Assembly (NCBI GenBank): GCA_022842065.1
Contig: JALHQH010000027.1
Location: 1-64,000 of the forward strand
DNA: 64,000 nt
Direction of reading: 5' to 3'
DNA from: Caldilineaceae bacterium
GTDB lineage: Bacteria > Chloroflexota > Anaerolineae > Caldilineales > Caldilineaceae
The notes under the pieces are model-generated. The model was not told where the DNA came from. It was given only the letters and a program-made list of their open reading frames with translations, and did no database searches. How positions within the stretch are numbered: the first letter of the stretch is position 1; every line of letters starts with the position of its first letter. Positions 1-8,616 of this stretch are shown one piece after another. The translations under genes and the position numbers were made by a program.

Positions 1-186
1 CGCATCGGCCGCGAGTGGAACCTGTTCGGCCGCTGGGGCCGGCGCGGCAGTGGCGACGGCCGCTTCGACGATGCGCTGACGCTGGGCTTCGAACATGGCG
101 GCCGGCTGTGGGGCCGCGCGTGTCCCGGCCCCACCACTGGCTGATGGTTGCTGTTCGGTGGAACGTTGCTCTTCGCCGCGGTGCAA
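1..186 (-). CDS. hypothetical protein, N-terminal fragment cut by left edge
   Basis: An open minus-strand frame runs from a possible TTG at 186 off the left edge. It lies two codons downstream of the RidA stop and is in the same frame. The visible peptide is Gln/Ser-rich and then Ala/Pro-rich (MFEAQRQRIVEAAVA followed by an Ala/Pro linker). An ATG at 96 is the alternative start. Codon content looks coding and the plus-strand frame over the same bases does not. No family is recognised. It could be the second gene of a RidA operon or a non-coding stretch. Confidence 0.3.
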   Translation of the reverse strand, partial: MHRGEEQRSTEQQPSASGGAGTRAAPQPAAMFEAQRQRIVEAAVATAAPAPAAEQVPLAADA

Positions 187-189
187 GGG

Positions 190-576
190 TTAGGCACCTT
201 CCGGTAGGACGGCAATACAATCAACAGCAATGGCGTTCTGCCCGATCTTGGATTGAACGGTGGAACGGGCCGGATAGGGCGCACTGACATAACGCAGGTA
301 GATCTCATTCATCTGGGCAAAATCGGCAAAATCGGCCAGGTAAATGGTTACTTTGACCGCATGGGCCCAGTCGGTGCCCGCGGCCGCCAGCAGCGCACCC
401 ACATTTTGGAAGACCTGTTCCGCTTGTTCGGCAAATGGCCCCGTGCGCACCTGATCAGTGGCCGGATCAATAGGGCCTTGGGCCGAGACATAAACCGTCG
501 GTCCGCTGGCAACCATGGCCGGCGAATAGGGGCCGCGGGGCCGCGGGGCATGCTCGCTCACGATTGCTTGACGCAT
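190..576 (-). CDS. RidA family enamine/imine deaminase
   Basis: RidA (YjgF/UK114) proteins hydrolyse reactive enamine/imine intermediates released by PLP enzymes in the cytosol, and form trimers. At 128 residues the length is exactly that of the family. Visible landmarks are the N-terminal GPYSPA motif, the SAQGPIDP segment, and PARSTVQS with the conserved carboxylate-binding arginine at about residue 104. The usual acidic residue near position 120 is Asp (AVDCIAV) rather than Glu, so this may be one of the diverged Rid subfamilies rather than RidA itself. An AAGGATC ribosome-binding site precedes the ATG. The substrate cannot be read from sequence. Confidence 0.9.
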   Translation of the reverse strand: MRQAIVSEHAPRPRGPYSPAMVASGPTVYVSAQGPIDPATDQVRTGPFAEQAEQVFQNVGALLAAAGTDWAHAVKVTIYLADFADFAQMNEIYLRYVSAPYPARSTVQSKIGQNAIAVDCIAVLPEGA

Positions 577-697
577 AGGTAGATCCTTTCTGGGTGATGG
601 GTGGTGAATGACAACTGATGAGCGCCGACCGACCGGGGACGACCGCCGCCCTGTCTGCGCGCAGGGCGTACAGCATCAACAACGGTTAATCTAGCGA

Positions 698-1441
698 TTA
701 GCGGGTAATCAAGTCGGGTGATAGATGTTCAGTACGGTTGAGATAACGCAACAGCAAGAAACCTTTGGGGGTGAAATCGATCCGGCTGATGGCGGTGTTA
801 TAGTGTGTGTAATAAAGCTGGCTAGCGAAATCTTGCCCCAGCAGCGCCTTGAGCAGGGCATCGAGAAAGGTGCCGTGGGAAACCAGGGCAATGCGATCAC
901 CTTCGCGTGTAGGTGCCCAGGCGCGCAGGGTAGCCGCCACTTTGGTTGCACGCGCGTAGCAGCCTTCCATCTCTTCGTAGTCGCCAACCCACCACCCCTG
1001 TTCGGTAATGCCTTCGACCAGAACATAGTCGGGATATTGGGCGGCAATCTCGCTGCGGGTCAGCCCAGGCAATCCTTCACAGTCGTCCAGGTGTGGGTTA
1101 CCCCGAAAGATGCCGCCATGTTCATGAATGTCGATCCAGATTTCCGGGCGTAGCCGCAGCGCCTGGCTGATGGGGCGGGCTGTCTGCAACGTGCGCAACA
1201 TGGGGCTACAATAGAGATGGGTAATGCCATACCCTTTGGCCTGCTCGTCATCGTGCCGATCCTGGTGTAGATCCGGATACTGCTCCTGCTGAAGATGGCG
1301 TGCCACCAGTTCGGCCTGGCGTTCGCCGCTGGCGGTGATCGGGGGTTCCGGCTGGCGTTGCGCCAGATAATTGTTCATTTCAGTGGTTTCGGCGAGCGAG
1401 TTGTTGGCAGACTGTGCGTGCCGAATGAGGAATAGCTTCAT
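698..1441 (-). CDS. histidine phosphatase family protein (phosphoglycerate-mutase-like)
   Basis: This is a 247-residue cytosolic protein of the histidine phosphatase superfamily. The N-terminus MKLFLIRHAQS contains the Arg-His pair whose His is phosphorylated in catalysis. A second catalytic His lies in ALVSHGTF near residue 190. The segment YCSPMLRTLQTA matches the conserved S-x-L-x-R-x-x-Q-T-A block. Members dephosphorylate sugars, nucleotides or small metabolites; the large insert around residues 90-150 is not diagnostic, so the substrate is unknown. It is a lone gene on the minus strand, with 120 bp to RidA downstream. Confidence 0.88.
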   Translation of the reverse strand: MKLFLIRHAQSANNSLAETTEMNNYLAQRQPEPPITASGERQAELVARHLQQEQYPDLHQDRHDDEQAKGYGITHLYCSPMLRTLQTARPISQALRLRPEIWIDIHEHGGIFRGNPHLDDCEGLPGLTRSEIAAQYPDYVLVEGITEQGWWVGDYEEMEGCYARATKVAATLRAWAPTREGDRIALVSHGTFLDALLKALLGQDFASQLYYTHYNTAISRIDFTPKGFLLLRYLNRTEHLSPDLITR

Positions 1442-1696
1442 GGTCTCCGGTTTCCTGCTGTAAGCGCTGCTTGCATATGAATTTCTGACTAGAGCACAAT
1501 ACCATTAACTGCGCAGGCAGACAAAAATTTAGCAGAGTGGCAGATATCCGTACGGTACACAGGCCACTTCCTTGCCCAAAATGCAGGATGGCATACACCG
1601 CCGGCACCACTTTTGTGCGATAATCATTGGCATCACACAACACTAGTATTTCCTAGCAGTCCAACCCAATTCCCTGCAAACCAAGAGGAGTAACCA

Positions 1697-2086
1697 ATGG
1701 CCCAGATTCCCACTACCCACCGTGATATTCTTGAGAAACGTGCCTTTGCCCATGTCGCCACCGTGGATGCCGATGGTCAGCCCCAAGTCACCCCCGTTTG
1801 GGTCGAGTATGATGGCGAACATGTGTTGATCAACAGTGCCAAGGGGCGCAAAAAGGACCGCAACCTGCGCGCACGCCCGGAAGTAGCCCTAAGCGTCCAA
1901 GATCCCGATAATGGTTACCGCTATGTCGGGGTCCAAGGCAAAATTGTGGAGATCACCGAAGCCGGGGGCTATGATCACATTAACAAGCTCTCCCACAAAT
2001 ATACGGGGAATGATTACCCCAAAAATCCAGGCGAAGTGCGTGTAATCTACAAGATCGAACCGCTCAACGTCTGGACGATGGGTTAA
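1697..2086 (+). CDS. PPOX class F420-dependent oxidoreductase
   Basis: This 129-residue split-barrel flavin/F420-binding protein resembles the Rv1155-type PPOX family (TIGR03618). It starts with IPTTHRDILEKRAFAHVATV, followed by the characteristic PQVTPVWVEYDG strand pair and a K-G-R-K-K-D-R-N-L phosphate-binding turn. Members use F420 or FMN to reduce small molecules; the physiological substrate is usually unknown. A strong GAGGAG site sits 6 nt before the ATG. Its stop is followed at once by an inverted heptad array. If F420 is the cofactor, the host should carry cofC/fbiABC genes elsewhere. Confidence 0.88.
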   Translation: MAQIPTTHRDILEKRAFAHVATVDADGQPQVTPVWVEYDGEHVLINSAKGRKKDRNLRARPEVALSVQDPDNGYRYVGVQGKIVEITEAGGYDHINKLSHKYTGNDYPKNPGEVRVIYKIEPLNVWTMG

Positions 2087-2087
2087 G

Positions 2088-2200
2088 GTGAAACGTGAAA
2101 CGTAAAACGTAAAACGTAAAACGTAAAACGTAAAACGTGCTGCGTGATCCTTGTGTTCACCCATCACATTTCACGTTTCACGTTTCACGCAGCACGTTTC
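2088..2200. repeat. inverted array of CGTAAAA/CGTGAAA heptads
   Basis: About seven direct 7-bp units (CGTGAAA/CGTAAAA) are followed by a short loop and the complementary units (TTTCACG), giving a long potential hairpin. It lies between two convergent genes. The last codons of the minus-strand gene ending at 2185 are themselves made of repeat units. Confidence 0.9.
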
Positions 2201-2655
2201 AAATCGCGCGCGATCAACTCGGGTAGAATAGCGGCTCCGTACCGGCGCACCTGGCGGCCATGATGTAGCCCGATGTAACCGTTGCGGATATCTGGTTGGC
2301 TCCAATGGCCGCGATAGCGCACAAAGCCTAGCACTTCCCACGCCCACAATACCGGAATGGCAAAGAATAACGGCAGCCAGTAACCAACAAAAACAAAGGC
2401 CGTATAATGGCGCGCCGGATTTTTGTCATCGACCAGTTCGCGGCGAAAGCCGGCCGTGCCGAATCTGAGCGGTGGTTCACTCGCCAGTTGCCGTAAAAAT
2501 TGGAGGGGGCGGCGAAGATCGTGCAGCCGAATAAAGGCGTAGTGATCGCTGATCTCGCGGATAAAGTCATCCGTACTCCGTCCTTGTTGCTGTAAATGGT
2601 CTACCCGCCGCGTCACGTCAGCCAGAAAGGCTTCAATCCCTTTTTGTTTCGCCAT
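2185..2655 (-). CDS. conserved hypothetical membrane protein
   Basis: This is a 156-residue protein of unknown function. The start is set by AAGGAG 8 nt upstream of the ATG at 2655, although an open frame extends further. The N-terminal half (MAKQKGIEAFLADV) is charged and helical. Residues about 90-120 form one or two hydrophobic segments (FVFVGYWLPLFFAIPVLW) consistent with a membrane hairpin. The C-terminus is basic. The last codons fall within the adjacent heptad array, so the tail may be recently altered. It is divergent from the HAD gene. No family is recognised. Confidence 0.65.
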   Translation of the reverse strand: MAKQKGIEAFLADVTRRVDHLQQQGRSTDDFIREISDHYAFIRLHDLRRPLQFLRQLASEPPLRFGTAGFRRELVDDKNPARHYTAFVFVGYWLPLFFAIPVLWAWEVLGFVRYRGHWSQPDIRNGYIGLHHGRQVRRYGAAILPELIARDLKRAA

Positions 2656-2809
2656 GTTTATGCTCCTTGCGACGCGCCCCACCTGATTGTGTAGCAGGCG
2701 TAAAGCGCTGCCTAATATTTTAGCTGACGGCAACGGCTTCAGACTGTTACGAAGCTCTCGAAAGACCAAAACATACGATAGTCAAAATCTAAGCTAGAAA
2801 GTTCTACCT

Positions 2810-3340
2810 GTGACCCAGCAATTATTGGCCATCTGCCTTGATAGTGGTGATACCCTGGTTGATGAAGGGACAGAAGTAAAAGATGCCGCCGGTGTGGTCG
2901 AGCGCGCCGAATTAATTCCTGGCGCGGCCGCACTGGTCGCGGCCATCAAGGCACGTGGCTATCCCCTGGCGTTGGTGGCCGATGGCCCCGTTGGCAGCTT
3001 TCAAAATATCCTGATCCAACACAAGCTCTACGACTACTTTGATGTCTTTGCGATCTCCGGCGCGGTGGGCGTCGAGAAGCCGGATGCAGCGATGTTTCAC
3101 CATGCGCTGCGCCAACTGGCCATCGCCCCGGCGGACTATGGGCGCGTCGTCATGGTGGGCAACAATTTGGAACGCGATATCTGCGGGGCGAATGCCTTGG
3201 GGATCATTAGCGTCTGGTTGGATTGGGCACCAAGGCGGGCCAAAGTGCCGGCCAATGCCTTGCAAGTGCCGGCGTACACGATCCGCCAGCCGTTGGAATT
3301 GCTGACCCTGTTGGATCAACTTGAAGGTGGCCACCGATGA
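2810..3340 (+). CDS. HAD family hydrolase
   Basis: A 176-residue haloacid-dehalogenase-like phosphatase with a GTG start. Motif I is changed: CLDSGDTL has Asp-Ser-Gly-Asp in place of the usual D-x-D-x-T core. Motif III is GVEKPDAAMF with the conserved Lys-Pro-Asp, and motif IV is VGNNLERDICGANALG. The cap is very short. The stop overlaps the start of the glycerophosphodiesterase gene (ATGA), so the two are translationally coupled. Together they suggest release of phosphate from glycerophospho-compounds, which is an inference from context only. Confidence 0.85.
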   Translation: MTQQLLAICLDSGDTLVDEGTEVKDAAGVVERAELIPGAAALVAAIKARGYPLALVADGPVGSFQNILIQHKLYDYFDVFAISGAVGVEKPDAAMFHHALRQLAIAPADYGRVVMVGNNLERDICGANALGIISVWLDWAPRRAKVPANALQVPAYTIRQPLELLTLLDQLEGGHR

Positions 3341-4059
3341 GACCAATCGAGATTGTCTGCCATAAGGGTGCGAACGAATATGCCCCGGAAAACACCTATG
3401 CCGCGGCGCAGCTGTGTGTCGACTGGGGGGTAGATTATGTGGAGATCGACGTGCGCACGAGCAAGGATGGCGTGTTCTACCTGTTGCATGATGCCACCCT
3501 GGAACGGACCACCACTGGGCAAGGCTATCTGCATCAGTTCACGGCGGACGCGCTTGATCAGCTGGACGCCGGCAGTTGGTTCCACCCACGTTATCACACC
3601 GAGCGGATCCCGCGCCTGGAGCCCTTTTTGCGCTGGCTCAAGGGCAAAGCCAAGGTCTACTTTGATGTCAAGGCGGCTGATCCACAGCAGTTGATCGAGC
3701 TGGTCTATGCCACCGGCTTTGAGCGCGAGTGCTTTTTCTGGAGTGGTAGTAACGTCTGGGCGCAGCAGTTGCGGGCACTCGACCCCACCCTGGCGCTCAA
3801 GCTCAACGTGGCGACGGTTGCCGATGTCGCACGCGTTCATGCGGAATTCAAGGCCGATATTGTCGAGGTGGGGCTGCCCCAGATGAGCCATGACCTGCTG
3901 GCAGCCTGTCGAGAACGGGGCATCAAGGTGATGCTCTATCACCAGCAAAAGGAGGCGGCGGCCTTTCGCTCGATTTTGGCTTGGGAGGTGGATCTGGTCA
4001 ACCTCAACCATGCCGACCTGTTTATGGCGACGCGTGCCGCCGATGGGATTGCACGCTGA
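3337..4059 (+). CDS. glycerophosphodiester phosphodiesterase family protein
   Basis: This 240-residue GDPD-family TIM-barrel enzyme hydrolyses glycerophosphodiesters to glycerol-3-phosphate and an alcohol. Visible landmarks are CHKGANEYAPENT (the catalytic His-Arg-Gly is His-Lys-Gly here), YVEIDVRTSKDG with the metal-binding Glu and Asp, and LLHDATLERTT with the second catalytic His. The C-terminal VDLVNLNHADLF corresponds to the barrel-closing VDGIxTDxP element but is diverged. There is no signal peptide, so a cytosolic enzyme is expected. It is coupled by 4-bp overlap to the upstream HAD phosphatase. The Arg-to-Lys change in the first motif may affect substrate choice. Confidence 0.85.
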   Translation: MRPIEIVCHKGANEYAPENTYAAAQLCVDWGVDYVEIDVRTSKDGVFYLLHDATLERTTTGQGYLHQFTADALDQLDAGSWFHPRYHTERIPRLEPFLRWLKGKAKVYFDVKAADPQQLIELVYATGFERECFFWSGSNVWAQQLRALDPTLALKLNVATVADVARVHAEFKADIVEVGLPQMSHDLLAACRERGIKVMLYHQQKEAAAFRSILAWEVDLVNLNHADLFMATRAADGIAR

Positions 4060-4110
4060 AGCCGACCTTGACGCGCGGCGCTCGGCTTGTGTGGGACGCG
4101 GCGCGTTTTA

Positions 4111-4141
4111 TCCCGTAGGCATCCGCTGGAAGCCTACGGGA
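4111..4141. repeat. [17 protein letters not shown] between convergent genes
   Basis: A perfect 10-bp stem (TCCCGTAGGC / GCCTACGGGA) with an 11-nt loop lies between the ends of the GDPD and acetamidase genes. There is no T-run on either strand, so it is a 3'-end structure rather than a classic intrinsic terminator. Confidence 0.6.
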
Positions 4142-4161
4142 GATGCCAACCGGCTACTTGC

Positions 4162-5082
4162 TTAGGGCAGCCAACGTTTCGCCACTTTGCAAACCATGGT
4201 AAAGGCGGGATCAAAGATATTGCCTAGTTCATATTGCACCACCTGCCCCAATAACAGATGGGCCGCTTCACCGGTCAAACCGTAGTCACTTTGGAGCCAA
4301 CGGATCATCTCGGTGGTAGCATGTTGGACACATTGGTCCAGGGGCCGTGCATTGCCAACGGTGTAGATATGCGTGGCGTTTTCCCCGCGCGGCCAGAAGG
4401 TGCGCCAGCCTTTGCGTACCTCCACCCGGAATTGGACATCAAACGAGATCTCGACGCCGGTGCCCACAATTTCGCCATCACCTTGGATGGCATGGCCATC
4501 GCCCAGGTGAAAGAGGGCACCGGGGGTAAAGACTGGAAAGTAAACCGTCGTCCCGGCGACAAAGCCGTTGTAATCCATGTTGCCCCCATGTTGGGCCGAG
4601 GTCGCTGTGGAGATCGCTTGGCCACCGGCAGGGGCGACGCCAAAGCAGCCAACCATCGGGTTCAGTGGCAACGCCAGGGCACCCAAGGCCGTCTGCGGCT
4701 CCACCAGGGTGACCGTGCCCTGCGTCAGATCTACCTGCCAATTGGCCAACCCCGGATCGCCGGCGGCCGGCCAGGGCAAGTGGGGGATATAGTCGGGATC
4801 GACCACATTGGGCGCGACCATGCGCCGGGTCCAGCCATAAGGTCGATTGGGGGTTAACTGTTCCAGGTGAACGACCAAGGTGTCGCCCGGCTCCGCCCCT
4901 TCCACATAAAAAGGGCCAGTCATGGGATTGCCAGGGGGCGTGACGGATTGGCCACTTGCATCCTGCCCGCGGGCGTCAACCGTGGTGGTCACGACGGTGT
5001 CACCCGGCGCGATATGTAATACCGGCGGGTGGGAACCAATGGTCGTGTAATAGTGCGTCGGTGAAAAATGATGGGTTGGCAT
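4162..5082 (-). CDS. acetamidase/formamidase family protein
   Basis: A 306-residue member of the FmdA/AmdA family (PF03069), cytosolic zinc-type amidases that release ammonia from formamide, acetamide or related short amides. Recognisable stretches are the N-terminal PPVLHIAPGDTVVT, GPFYVEGAEPGDTLVV near residue 60, the Gly-rich QHGGNMD near residue 170, and FHLGDGHAIQGDGE, which holds conserved metal/acid residues. The length is typical for the short bacterial subgroup. It is a single gene with AGCAGACC upstream, a weak site. The amide substrate cannot be told from sequence. Confidence 0.9.
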   Translation of the reverse strand: MPTHHFSPTHYYTTIGSHPPVLHIAPGDTVVTTTVDARGQDASGQSVTPPGNPMTGPFYVEGAEPGDTLVVHLEQLTPNRPYGWTRRMVAPNVVDPDYIPHLPWPAAGDPGLANWQVDLTQGTVTLVEPQTALGALALPLNPMVGCFGVAPAGGQAISTATSAQHGGNMDYNGFVAGTTVYFPVFTPGALFHLGDGHAIQGDGEIVGTGVEISFDVQFRVEVRKGWRTFWPRGENATHIYTVGNARPLDQCVQHATTEMIRWLQSDYGLTGEAAHLLLGQVVQYELGNIFDPAFTMVCKVAKRWLP

Positions 5083-5161
5083 GGTCTGCTCCAGCTTTGG
5101 TGATTAAGTTGCGGTTATTTTCCGGCTGTCTATCGATTCAATTGGACGTGCGCTGCCAGCT

Positions 5162-5263
5162 GTAACTACCAAACCACCCCCTCCTAACCTCCCCCAGGTT
5201 GGGGGAGGACCTGTCTCGGGGTCAACTGTTCCCGCCCTTAGCAGGGGTGGGGTTAGTAGTTAC
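5162..5263. repeat. imperfect inverted repeat with inner CCTCCCCC hairpin
   Basis: Outer arms GTAACTACC.. and ..TAGTAGTTAC flank a perfect inner stem CCTCCCCC/GGGGGAGG (5188-5195 with 5201-5208). This is a compact non-coding element upstream of the acetamidase gene and downstream of the coiled-coil gene. Confidence 0.6.
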
Positions 5264-5294
5264 GTTTATGACAAAAACTTACTGATAGAGCATA

Positions 5295-5334
5295 ACAAAA
5301 AAACCAGGTGCTCGCAAGCACCTGGTTTTTGTTT
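5295..5334 (-). terminator. intrinsic terminator of the coiled-coil protein gene
   Basis: A perfect 9-bp stem CCAGGTGCT/AGCACCTGG (5304-5312 with 5317-5325) and a 4-nt loop are followed on the minus strand by a run of seven T. It lies 20-60 nt past the stop at 5354. A T-run on the plus side makes it potentially bidirectional. Confidence 0.85.
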
Positions 5335-5353
5335 GCATCTCCGGCCCACCCGC

Positions 5354-5911
5354 TTAAGGAGTCGTGGTGGCAGGGGCTGTTTCTGCCGGCGTTTCCGCGT
5401 CGGCGGGCACCGCATCCGGTGTCGTATTTTCGGCGGTGGGGTTCATCGCCCGCATGTCGCCCAGGGCACCATCAAGGGCTTGCATAAAGAGGCTAAATTG
5501 CTGGCGGGTGACTTCCAGGGTCGAGACGGCCTCATTGATGGTGGCGAGATTGGTCCCTTGATTTTCCAGCTCGCTGCGCAGGGCGGTTTCGACGGCCCCC
5601 AATTGTTGCTGGACTGTTGCGGCCTGTTGGCTGACCGTGTCAATATTATTGCTAACAGCATCAACATTTTGATTAATCCGGGTAACAAACTCTTCCAACC
5701 GATCCATGCGCTGGCCAGAGAAGCTCAGGGTGCCGCCGTTGACCAATGCCAAGACGAGCAAGGTTAAGAGCATACCCAGTACGGCACCACCAATCGCGGC
5801 CAGGAACATGGATAACGAATCCTGCGTTACCATTTTATATTCGATTTCCGGGGCGGCTTCCGCGCGCTCGGACGCTTTCATCATGCCCACCGATTCCTGT
5901 TGAAGACTCAT
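5354..5911 (-). CDS. membrane-anchored coiled-coil protein
   Basis: A 185-residue protein of unknown function. A short cytosolic N-terminus is followed by one strong transmembrane helix at about residues 33-58 (FLAAIGGAVLGMLLTLLVLA). Next comes a long heptad-like region at about 65-145 rich in Q, N, T and V (QNVDAVSNNIDTVSQ), and then a disordered Pro/Ala/Thr tail. This architecture suggests an extracytoplasmic trimeric or dimeric stalk. The start is supported by GGGAGG 6 nt before the ATG, and its own terminator follows. No homologous family is recognised. Confidence 0.75.
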   Translation of the reverse strand: MSLQQESVGMMKASERAEAAPEIEYKMVTQDSLSMFLAAIGGAVLGMLLTLLVLALVNGGTLSFSGQRMDRLEEFVTRINQNVDAVSNNIDTVSQQAATVQQQLGAVETALRSELENQGTNLATINEAVSTLEVTRQQFSLFMQALDGALGDMRAMNPTAENTTPDAVPADAETPAETAPATTTP

Positions 5912-6129
5912 AACTCCCTCCCTTTATCGCTTTGCTGCTATCGCTGCATATGCACCGTTTGCCTAAACAGTTGATCTGTGATGTATCTTACTTCGCACGG
6001 GCTGATCCGTCAAGACCGTATGCGCACAATTAGCAACACGGCTTACTGGATGACGGCTGGCCATCAGTTGGTATTTGGCTTGGGGCGCTGCGGCCAGTAT
6101 ACTGCAAGGGTTGGTTAGTTGGTTGGTTA

Positions 6130-6192
6130 TAGGACTTACGCAGCGCTCGGCGGCTGAGCGTGTCGAAGCCAGAGAGCGCTGCGTAAGTCCTA
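6130..6192. repeat. 63-bp inverted repeat, family copy 1
   Basis: Perfect 19-bp arms (TAGGACTTACGCAGCGCTC and its complement) flank a 25-nt loop. A degenerate relative with the same loop start (GGCGGCTGAGCG) lies at 19996-20070. It abuts the 97-bp element that follows. Confidence 0.75.
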
Positions 6193-6286
6193 ATAGATAC
6201 GACAAATAGAGTTGGCACCAAGCGGGCTGCGCATCAGGGGATGCGCAGTACACGATTGTGCCATGTTAATCTACGTTGTCTATAAG
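6190..6286. mobile_element. 97-bp MITE-like element, copy 1
   Basis: This 97-bp stretch matches 11854-11950 with the same length and orientation. The central 50 bp are nearly identical (AGCGGGCTGCGCATCAGGGG and onward). Its ends form an inverted pair (CTAATAGAT.. / ..GTCTATAAG). It encodes nothing. Because it is a mobile-type repeat, the methyltransferase gene is unlikely to start inside it. With the preceding 63-bp repeat it accounts for most of the 390-bp gap. Confidence 0.65.
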
Positions 6287-6304
6287 TTAGTTGGTGGGGG
6301 TAGG

Positions 6305-7534
6305 GTGAGGAGTAGCGTAGCGCGTGAGGCAATTGGGGCGGAGACGGTAGATTTTCTCTTGTCGGCGGCTGGGCGGGCGGCACTTGAGCAGTTGCAGTCG
6401 CGCGATCTGCATGAACAGCAGAGCCTGGCGCTGTTAACCGAGCTGCGCCGTACGTGGCGTGCCGCTGAAGCTGGTGCCCTGTTGGCCCTGGCCCGGCTAC
6501 GCCAACGCGCGGCCACCAAATTTCCCCAGGCCGAGCAACTTTTTTTTACCGCCGAGGCACTAGAGCAGGCCACCGCCTGGCCGATTGCCCAACACCGGGC
6601 CGCCTGGATCGATCAGCATGCACCGCCTGGCCCGATTCTTGATCTGGGCTGTGGCGTTGGTGGCGATCTGCTGGCGCTGGCACAACGGCGGTCGGTGGTG
6701 GCGATTGACTTGGATCCCATCCGCCTGCGTTTGGCCGCCGCCAATGTCGCGGCCCTTGGCCTGACCGACCGGGTCCAGTTGATTGCAGCCGATTGGACCC
6801 AATTGCTGGCAAGGGGCACGCTGCCCCCAGCCGCCGCTGCCTTTGCCGATCCGGCCCGCCGGGCAGGAAACCAGCGGCTCTTTCACCTCCACCAGTTGCA
6901 GCCGCCGTTGAGCGCGTGGCTAGCCTTGCAGCAAAAGATTGGCGCGGTGGGGGTCAAGGTCATGCCAGGGGTAGCGGATGAGGAGCTACCGCCCGCCTGT
7001 GGAGTGGAATTTATTAGCCACGAAGGGATCTGCAAGGAAGGGGTGCTCTGGTTTGGCCCACTGGCCCAAGGAGCGCGCTGGGCTAGCGTTCATACCGCCG
7101 GGGGTTGGTTAACCGTTGCAATGGACACGCAAGCACCACCCCTAGGCGCACTGCCGGTGCCGGGCTATCTGCACGAGCCGGATGGGGCTGTCATTCGGGC
7201 GCACGGCTTCGGGGCGCTCTGTACCCAGTTGGGGGCACATCTCTTTGATGATCAGATCGCGTACTTGGTCAGTACACAGCGGCAAACGCATCCTTTGGTC
7301 CAGAGTTTTCAGATTGATGAAGTCCATCCCTTCAGCCTTAAATTGTTGAATGCCCGGTTGCAAGCGCGGGGCATTGGGCAAGTAGAGCTGAAAAAACGGG
7401 GCTTCCCCCTGGCCCCCGAAGAGTTGCGCCCGCGCCTGCAACTGGTCGCCGGTGGCAAGGCCGGCGTCGTGATCTTTACCCGGCGTGGCAACGAGCGCTT
7501 AATGTTAATCGGCGAACGCTTGCCACCAGCGTAA
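6305..7534 (+). CDS. class I SAM-dependent methyltransferase with C-terminal THUMP-like domain
   Basis: About 409 residues. A Rossmann methyltransferase core starts near residue 115 with motif I ILDLGCGVGGDLLAL, then VVAIDLDPIRL (acidic ribose-binding loop) and the signature FADPARRAGN (DPARR box). The C-terminal 80 residues (HPFSLKLLNARLQARGIG, ..FTRRGNERLMLI) fit the THUMP-like domain found in this family, which suggests an RNA or nucleotide substrate; the true substrate is unknown. A longer frame exists, but its 5' part overlaps a repeat element, so the GTG at 6305 after GGGGGTAGG is preferred. The stop lies inside a heptad array. Confidence 0.82.
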   Translation: MRSSVAREAIGAETVDFLLSAAGRAALEQLQSRDLHEQQSLALLTELRRTWRAAEAGALLALARLRQRAATKFPQAEQLFFTAEALEQATAWPIAQHRAAWIDQHAPPGPILDLGCGVGGDLLALAQRRSVVAIDLDPIRLRLAAANVAALGLTDRVQLIAADWTQLLARGTLPPAAAAFADPARRAGNQRLFHLHQLQPPLSAWLALQQKIGAVGVKVMPGVADEELPPACGVEFISHEGICKEGVLWFGPLAQGARWASVHTAGGWLTVAMDTQAPPLGALPVPGYLHEPDGAVIRAHGFGALCTQLGAHLFDDQIAYLVSTQRQTHPLVQSFQIDEVHPFSLKLLNARLQARGIGQVELKKRGFPLAPEELRPRLQLVAGGKAGVVIFTRRGNERLMLIGERLPPA

Positions 7535-7592
7535 AACGTGAAACGTGAAACGTGAAACGTAATGGGTGCCACTCACGTTTTACGCATCACGT
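7533..7592. repeat. inverted array of CGTGAAA heptads
   Basis: Four direct CGTGAAA-type units, a loop, then complementary units (CACGTTTTACGCATCACG). It starts at the stop codon of the methyltransferase gene and ends within the last codons of the convergent nucleotidyltransferase gene. Confidence 0.9.
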
Positions 7593-8616
7593 TGCCCAGC
7601 TTACGCAGCAGTTGACGTGGTTCATAGGTGGCGTAGGGGAGGAGCAGGGAAGTGTCGAGTGAACGGCGCTGGGGCGGGTGCGTAGGGCGGCAATACCAGG
7701 GACGGTTGGCGATGGTGTGGGCAATGAGCCCGTCGATGAGTTGGGTGCGCAATGGGTGTAGTGCAAGTTGCGCAAGCAATCCCACCGGCATGGGGCAGCC
7801 AATGGTCGCTTGGGTGGCCCGCAGCGCAGCGTAGACGATCTTTGTACAACCATAGGCGCGGGCCTGTGCGGCAACTTGCTGGCCAGCTAGGGTGGGATAA
7901 TGTTCCAACAAGCTGGCAATCGCCAATAGCTGCTTGAGACGAAAAAAGCGCTTACGCCCGCTGTTGATACAGGCCGTGAGCAGCATGTGTACAGGATCCA
8001 TCACCCAAAGCGGTTGGCCGCGTACAGTGATCGGCGCGGCACATCGCCAGATCACCGCAAAATCCACCGCCAAGACGCCATTCATGGTCACATCATGATG
8101 GGTTTCCCATTCGTATTCAAACCCGGGCAGTGGCCAGAAGAAACGATTCACTTCGGCGATCACCTGCGGTGTCAGCGGACCCCCTTGTGTGCGGAGAATC
8201 AGATCAACATCGCTAACTGTATACCAGGGTTGCTCATAGACCAGCAAATCAAGCGCCAATCCTTTGATCGCCATTACGGCAATATCCCGTGCCTGGCAGA
8301 AGGCAATCAGCGCAGCGACTTTAGCGATAATCCCGGTTTTGACCGCGATATTTTGGTAGGTTGCCTGTTGCAACTGTTGGGCAATCACAGTCGGCAATGC
8401 GACCTGATCAAGCCCTACTCGTTGCAAGTTAGTCCAAAGCAGGGGGGCGATGCCCTGTGTCTGCGCCAGCGCCGCCAACCGCACCCAATCCAATTGTGGT
8501 ACGCGACTTAATGAACGGACCTGGTCAATGTGGTGTGCGTTCAAACCGCGGCGCGTACAGGCCAACAGCAAGGTCACTTCCGGGGGGTAGATGGTTGATT
8601 GTGTACGGCGCGTCAT
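7573..8616 (-). CDS. nucleotidyltransferase family protein (PF14907-like) of the RiPP cassette
   Basis: A 347-residue protein resembling the uncharacterised nucleotidyltransferase family PF14907. The acidic metal site appears as YTVSDVDLILRT near residue 138, after MAIKGLALDLLVYEQPW; the later ETHHDVTMNGVLAVDFAVIW segment supplies the third acidic residue. It is the last gene of the minus-strand cassette and overlaps the S26 peptidase gene by 4 bp (ATGA), so it should be co-translated. Related proteins occur in paeninodin-type lasso peptide clusters next to HprK-like kinases, where a role in tailoring is suspected. Here it may transfer a nucleotide-derived group to the peptide or a carrier; that is inference. 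Confidence 0.8.
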   Translation of the reverse strand: MTRRTQSTIYPPEVTLLLACTRRGLNAHHIDQVRSLSRVPQLDWVRLAALAQTQGIAPLLWTNLQRVGLDQVALPTVIAQQLQQATYQNIAVKTGIIAKVAALIAFCQARDIAVMAIKGLALDLLVYEQPWYTVSDVDLILRTQGGPLTPQVIAEVNRFFWPLPGFEYEWETHHDVTMNGVLAVDFAVIWRCAAPITVRGQPLWVMDPVHMLLTACINSGRKRFFRLKQLLAIASLLEHYPTLAGQQVAAQARAYGCTKIVYAALRATQATIGCPMPVGLLAQLALHPLRTQLIDGLIAHTIANRPWYCRPTHPPQRRSLDTSLLLPYATYEPRQLLRKLGNVMRKT